Of a DNA stretch of 44,267 nt, positions 40,574 through 44,267 are shown in pieces (within the stretch, counting starts at the first letter, position 1; every line of letters starts with the position of its first letter). A program made the position numbers and the translations under genes. The DNA comes from Bryobacterales bacterium (lineage in GTDB: Bacteria; Acidobacteriota; Terriglobia; Bryobacterales; Bryobacteraceae), in NCBI GenBank assembly GCA_020852755.1, contig JADZAF010000176.1:1-44267 (forward strand), read 5' to 3'. The notes beneath the pieces are model-generated. The model did not search any database and was not told the origin of the DNA. It was given only the letters and a program-made list of their open reading frames with translations.

Positions 40574-41611
40574 ATGCCGGAACACACGCCCTTCGAAACC
40601 CCGTACCCTCCGGCCGGTCCCGCCTGCCTGTGCGAGGCGCCGGCCCCCGGATTGTCAAGCTTCCTGATCGGGCGCTCGCGCGCTGTCGAGTGCGTGGCCG
40701 AACAGGTGCGGCTGGTGGCGCCCAAGGACACTACCGTCCTAATCACCGGGGACACCGGCACCGGCAAGGAACTGGTGGCTCGCACCATTCATCGGCTGAG
40801 CCGCCGCCGGGCGCTTCCCCTGGTCCCGGTGAACTGCGGCGGCGTGCCCGCCACGCTGCTCGAGGACGAGTTCTTCGGGCACGTGAAGGGCGCCTTCACC
40901 GACGCCCGGCAGGCGCGCGTCGGGCGCTTCGAGCAGGCCCACGGCGGCAGCCTGTTTCTGGATGAGATCGCGGAGCTGCCGCTGGAGCTGCAGCCCAAGC
41001 TGCTGCGCGCGCTGCAGGAGAGAGAGATTCACCGCATCGGCGGTGAGGAGCCGGTTCAACTGGACTTCCGCCTCATCGCGGCCACCAACGCCGACCTCTG
41101 GAAGCGTGTGGAGGAGGGGGAGTTTCGCGAAGACCTGTTCTACCGGATCGGGGTCTTCCATATCCACCTGCCGCCGCTCAGGGACAGGCCCGAGGACATC
41201 CCGCTTTTCGTGCGCCATTTTCTCGCCAGATTCACGGCCCGGGACGGCCTGCCGCCCAAGTTCCTTCATCCTGCCGCCGAGCGCGCCTTGATGGCCCGGC
41301 CATGGCGCGGCAACGTTCGGGAACTGGAAAATACCGTGGAGATCGCCGTGATCCGTTCCGGAGACCGCGTCGAACTCACCGAGCGGGATTTCCTGCCGGT
41401 GGCCGGCTCGGAGCCTCCCGCCGCCCCCGCCGCGCGCCAGGGCGACGTGCAGGCCGACTTCAAAACCCTGGTGCGCCACTACGAGCGGGACCTGATCCTG
41501 CGCGCCCTGGAATCCACCGGCGGAAACAGGAACAGGGCGGCCCGCCTGCTCCGGCTGAAGCGAACGACCCTGATCGAGAAGCTCAAAAGACTCGGGATTG
41601 CATCCCGGTAA
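40574..41611 (+). CDS. Sigma-54-dependent transcriptional activator (Fis-type HTH), no receiver domain
   Basis: 345 residues from the ATG at 40574; a TTG at 40544 is possible but unsupported. AAA+ activator that opens sigma-54 promoters: Walker A GDTGTGKE (59-66), sigma-54 contact loop GAFTDA (106-111; classic GAFTGA with Gly to Asp, a variant seen in functional members), Walker B GGSLFLDE (124-131), LREREIHRIGG-like sensor region, LFYRIGVFHIHLPPLRDR and WRGNVRELENTVE. The C-terminal Fis-type HTH is GGNRNRAARLLRLKRTTLIEKLKRLGI. The N-terminus is only about 30 residues, with no receiver, GAF or PAS domain, as in PspF-like or truncated FleQ-like regulators, so activity may be set by expression or a partner. 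It is divergent from the FliA-type gene carrying a sigma-54 promoter. Confidence 0.92.
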   Translation: MPEHTPFETPYPPAGPACLCEAPAPGLSSFLIGRSRAVECVAEQVRLVAPKDTTVLITGDTGTGKELVARTIHRLSRRRALPLVPVNCGGVPATLLEDEFFGHVKGAFTDARQARVGRFEQAHGGSLFLDEIAELPLELQPKLLRALQEREIHRIGGEEPVQLDFRLIAATNADLWKRVEEGEFREDLFYRIGVFHIHLPPLRDRPEDIPLFVRHFLARFTARDGLPPKFLHPAAERALMARPWRGNVRELENTVEIAVIRSGDRVELTERDFLPVAGSEPPAAPAARQGDVQADFKTLVRHYERDLILRALESTGGNRNRAARLLRLKRTTLIEKLKRLGIASR

Positions 41612-44024
41612 GCGGGCCGAAGCGGCCCGCGGCGCGGTTCCAGCGGCCCGGCTCCGCGGTGTAGGCGGCCTGCAGCTCCAGGCTCTCCCCGGGCGCCAGA
41701 ATGCGCTTCTTCGACCACAAGGTCAAGGTCACGCGCCCTTCCCCTTTGGCGCTCCAGTTGATCGAGCAGCGGTCCAGTTGCTCCGGCGGAGCCTCGGCGA
41801 CCACCTGGCCGGTGACCCGCCAGCGCCCGCTCACCGTGCAGGGATCGTTTCCGGCCGAGAGTTCACCCGGCTGAATCCTCAAATCGGCTGCGCGGAACTC
41901 GCCGCGCGATTGGAGCGCGACTTCCAGCCGCTCGGAAGATCGGTTGGTGACCGTGGTGACGGTGCGCAGCGTGGCTCCCTCGAGCATCAGGCGGCGCCGC
42001 AATTCGAGGCCGTTGGCGGTCGTGCCGGTGAGTTCGCCTCCGGGACCTCCGGTCCAGCGGACATCCCAGGCGCGTCCGTGGAAATCCGGGTAGACGAAGG
42101 CGGCCAGCCCGCCCACGTCGGGATAGCCGCGCTCGCCGGTCTCGAGTGAGCGCAGCAGTTCCGCGCCGCTGCCCTTGCCGCTGAGGCGGACCACGCGCCC
42201 GCTCAGTTCGGGCGCCACCTCGGCCCGCAGCGCCGCGTTCTCCTGCCGGTGCACGCGATAGGGCTTCATGTAGCGCCGGAACTCGCTTTCGTCCCAGTCC
42301 AGGTTCCTGCCCTCGTGGATGCTGGTGATGCCGAAGCCGCGCACGGATTTCAGGAAACCCTCGAAGCGGGCGCGCAACTCCAGCAGCGAGGCCGGTTCGT
42401 ACCAGTCCCCGCGCACTTCGAAGCGGCGGGCGTTCAGCAGGTGCACGTAGTCCAGCGAGAGGCGCGCCTTGCGCACCCGCTCCCTTTCAACCCCGCTTCC
42501 CGCCGCGCGCTCCGCCTCGTCGAATAACTCGCCCGCCCGGCGCAGAAACTCCGGCGAGTAGGCCGGCACGTTGAAGATCCAGATGTGCTGCCCGCCGCGC
42601 ACCTGGTCGTGCAGCAGGTCGAAGTAGGCCCGCATGGCTTTGGCTGCCGGTCCGTAGTAGCCCTCGTGAAACTCGTTGATGGCGCGCTCGGCGTCGGCGC
42701 CCGTGTCCCACAGCAGTTTGGCCATGACGTACGAGCGCAGCTCGGCGTTCTCCCCGCCCCCGTTCTTCGCGTAGGCGCCCTGCATGAACAGGCCGACCAC
42801 TCCGTGCCGCTTGTACATGGGTATGTCCGCCGCCAGCTCGTCGAAATCCGGAAAGGGGATCAGGTAGTGCGAGAAGTTGGTGTTGTAGTGCCAGATGTAG
42901 AGCTGGTTGGTGATCTTCGACCAGGCCCGCAGATTGCGCATGAAGTAGGCGTTGCGCTCGCATTTCTCGTACGGATGCGCCTCGCAGGCGCCGATGGGGC
43001 ACAGGCGTATGCGCACGTTGGGGCGCGGCCGCGCCTTGGCCGGAGGGTCTTCCGTGTACCAGTAGGCCAGGGTGTCGATGAGCTTGTCCGGGTGTTCCTT
43101 TTCGATGGCCGCGGCCAGAGCGTTCACATAGCGCAGCACCGGGCCGGAATGAACGCCGCCCTCCTCCTGTTCCACCCGCCGGCAATTGTCGCACTCGCAC
43201 CACCCTTCCCAGTCGTTCTGCGAGACGGAGTAAATGGTGGCCCGCGGGTGCTCGCGGATCCAGGTGCGCACCGCCTCGATGCCCAGGCGCAGCACCTCGG
43301 GGTTCGTCAGGCATAGCTGGCCGCGCTCCACCCGCCGCTGCCCGTCGATCAGGGAGAAGTATTCGGGATGCTCCTTGAAGTGCTTTTCGGGAGGGATCAT
43401 CTGGTAGAACGAGTGTACAAACGGGTAATACTGGACTTTCCCGCCGGTGGATTCGTCCAGGTTGGAGTGGTCGCCGTTGGTCTTGTTGCGCGCCGCCCAG
43501 TCCTTGTCGAAGGCTTCGGTGAAGAACGGCTCGCGGTATTCGAAGGCGGGCTTCCCGGTCTCATCCAGCGGACCGATGGCAATGGTCGCCATCCTGGGAA
43601 TGCGGCTGGCCCCGGGGGCGAACCAGCGGCAGCCGAGCTTTTCGAGCAGCGTGTAGACGCCGTACATGGTTCCCCGCTGCCGGCCGCCCGCGATGATCAG
43701 GTTCCTTCCCGCCGTCTTCAGCGCGAAGCCCTCCGGCCCGAGTTGCTCGAAGGGAATGCCCGGCTTGAGGCGGTCGAGCGCGGCGCTGCGGCCGATCAGC
43801 ACAAGGTTCCCGCGTGCCGCGCCCTCGGTCACCACGGGCAGCCGGGCGCCGGAAATCTCTTCGATGAAGCGCTGGAATTCCTCGGCGCCCCGTCTTTCCG
43901 ACGGGGAAGCCTGGCGGGAAAGGCAGATCGAATAGGTGCTCTTGCCGCCGCTGACCAGCTGGATGGCGCCCGGGGCGGCGTAGCAGAGAGAGGCCGCGAA
44001 AAAGACCGCAAGAACGTTTTTCAC
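41583..44024 (-). CDS. Secreted DUF4838 glycoside-hydrolase-like protein
   Basis: 813 residues from a GTG at 44024, which gives a signal peptide (MKNVLAVFFAASLCYA, GTG read as Met) and lies 6 bases after TACAAT. An N-terminal alpha/beta domain like those preceding GH20/GH67 enzymes (about 30-150: ERRGAEEFQRFIEEISGARL, GTMYGVYTLLEKLGCRWFAPG) leads to the DUF4838 TIM-barrel-like part (about 160-560: GQLCLTNPEVL, YSVSQNDWEGWCECDNCRRVE, YWYTEDPP, IWHYNTNFSHYLIPFPDF, GLFMQGAY). A beta-sandwich tail follows. Substrate unknown; plant or microbial glycan is likely. The 3' end overlaps the end of the convergent activator gene by 29 bases, so the last residues are antisense to its HTH end. Confidence 0.87.
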   Translation of the reverse strand: MKNVLAVFFAASLCYAAPGAIQLVSGGKSTYSICLSRQASPSERRGAEEFQRFIEEISGARLPVVTEGAARGNLVLIGRSAALDRLKPGIPFEQLGPEGFALKTAGRNLIIAGGRQRGTMYGVYTLLEKLGCRWFAPGASRIPRMATIAIGPLDETGKPAFEYREPFFTEAFDKDWAARNKTNGDHSNLDESTGGKVQYYPFVHSFYQMIPPEKHFKEHPEYFSLIDGQRRVERGQLCLTNPEVLRLGIEAVRTWIREHPRATIYSVSQNDWEGWCECDNCRRVEQEEGGVHSGPVLRYVNALAAAIEKEHPDKLIDTLAYWYTEDPPAKARPRPNVRIRLCPIGACEAHPYEKCERNAYFMRNLRAWSKITNQLYIWHYNTNFSHYLIPFPDFDELAADIPMYKRHGVVGLFMQGAYAKNGGGENAELRSYVMAKLLWDTGADAERAINEFHEGYYGPAAKAMRAYFDLLHDQVRGGQHIWIFNVPAYSPEFLRRAGELFDEAERAAGSGVERERVRKARLSLDYVHLLNARRFEVRGDWYEPASLLELRARFEGFLKSVRGFGITSIHEGRNLDWDESEFRRYMKPYRVHRQENAALRAEVAPELSGRVVRLSGKGSGAELLRSLETGERGYPDVGGLAAFVYPDFHGRAWDVRWTGGPGGELTGTTANGLELRRRLMLEGATLRTVTTVTNRSSERLEVALQSRGEFRAADLRIQPGELSAGNDPCTVSGRWRVTGQVVAEAPPEQLDRCSINWSAKGEGRVTLTLWSKKRILAPGESLELQAAYTAEPGRWNRAAGRFGPLTGMQSRVF

Positions 44025-44030
44025 GCCCTC

Positions 44031-44036
44031 ATTGTA
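44031..44036 (-). promoter_or_regulatory. -10 element for leaderless DUF4838 mRNA
   Basis: On the minus strand TACAAT lies 6 bases (GAGGGC) before the GTG at 44024. An overlapping ATG in another frame closes after three codons. The distance predicts transcription starting at the GTG. Confidence 0.45.
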
Positions 44037-44103
44037 GTGCCAACCGCGGGCCTGCGGTCGCGCCCGGCGGCGCGATGATGGCCGGATCCGGCGCATAGAC
44101 CCG

Positions 44104-44141
44104 TTTCCGAGCCGCGACCAGGTTTCCGAGCCGCGACCAGG
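44104..44141. repeat. Two tandem 19-base copies of the dispersed repeat core
   Basis: TTTCCGAGCCGCGACCAGG occurs at 44104-44122 and again at 44123-44141. The first 16 bases equal the core of the array at 18853-19099. Confidence 0.75.
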
Positions 44142-44156
44142 TTTTGAACGGCCGGG

Positions 44157-44198
44157 GACATGGGTAACACTTTAGACCGGCGACATCGGTAACACTTT
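44157..44198. mobile_element. Possible insertion-sequence end (direct repeats GACATnGGTAACACTTT)
   Basis: GACATGGGTAACACTTT (44157-44173) and GACATCGGTAACACTTT (44182-44198) are 25 bases apart. Multiple short direct repeats of this kind are found at the ends of some insertion sequences, and from the window edge a minus-strand frame ends GGHPGMLQ-stop at about 44224, which could be the C-terminus of a transposase lying outside. No transposase is seen within the window, so this stays a suggestion. Confidence 0.35.
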
Positions 44199-44267
44199 GC
44201 TCGCCGTAGCGCCCCCCAGTTCTCATTGCAGCATACCAGGGTGGCCCCCAGGCTGGTCGCTGAGGCC

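Overview
This is a GC-rich bacterial window that most likely comes from an acidobacterium of the Solibacter/Bryobacter type. The supporting signs are a VWFA-related secreted protein of the type common in Acidobacteriota, a very large Oar-like TonB-dependent receptor with an N-terminal carboxypeptidase-regulatory domain, secreted DUF1080 and DUF4838 proteins typical of polysaccharide degraders, and GC-rich dispersed repeats. The assignment is inferred from gene content, since no rRNA or tRNA gene was seen.

Layout. 1-4860: end of a tolC-like gene, then a membrane-fusion lipoprotein and an RND pump, forming a tripartite efflux operon. 4889-5099: an inverted-repeat element built on AGCGATC heptamers. 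5131-8120: a membrane-anchored SpoIIE/RsbU-type phosphatase, a Spy/CpxP-like periplasmic protein and a divergent OmpR-type response regulator. 8153-11448: a moeA-moaC-mogA cofactor operon running into a VWA protein. 11511-17273: amidase, an M16 peptidase pair (one active, one with a ruined zinc site), a DsbD_2/TauE-like membrane protein and an SDR oxidoreductase. 17286-22612 (minus): DUF1080 protein, fabD, a tandem-repeat block and the large TonB-dependent receptor. 22903-28723: addB-addA recombination nuclease, in which both subunits carry an iron-sulfur-type cysteine set. 28795-31194: a fliM lacking its usual N-terminal peptide, a toxin-antitoxin locus with a frameshifted toxin, and a CPBP membrane protease. 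31239-35625: PerM-like permease divergent from ruvX, mltG, two small uncharacterised genes and a zinc-ribbon rhomboid protease. 35786-38194: a compact bacterial microcompartment (BMC) operon with class II aldolase, one hexamer shell protein and three pentamer proteins, followed by a small J-domain protein. 38306-44024: Ycf48-like beta-propeller, a FliA-type sigma factor facing a sigma-54 activator, and a DUF4838 glycoside-hydrolase-like protein. The last about 170 bases hold repeats that look like an insertion-sequence end.

How the genes work together. The main discovery candidate is the BMC operon. Its gene content matches the lactaldehyde-producing (fucose/rhamnose) compartments known from Planctomycetes/Verrucomicrobia and related PVM-like loci, but no aldehyde dehydrogenase, alcohol dehydrogenase, phosphotransacylase or kinase lies within the window. 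The secreted carbohydrate-active proteins could feed such a pathway. A second theme is promoter architecture. Many first genes lack a Shine-Dalgarno site and instead have a clear -10 hexamer 6-8 bases before the start codon, which predicts leaderless mRNAs. One such site serves two divergent genes. Third, a good sigma-54 -24/-12 element precedes the FliA-type sigma factor, next to a sigma-54 activator gene, which suggests a local regulatory cascade linked to motility.
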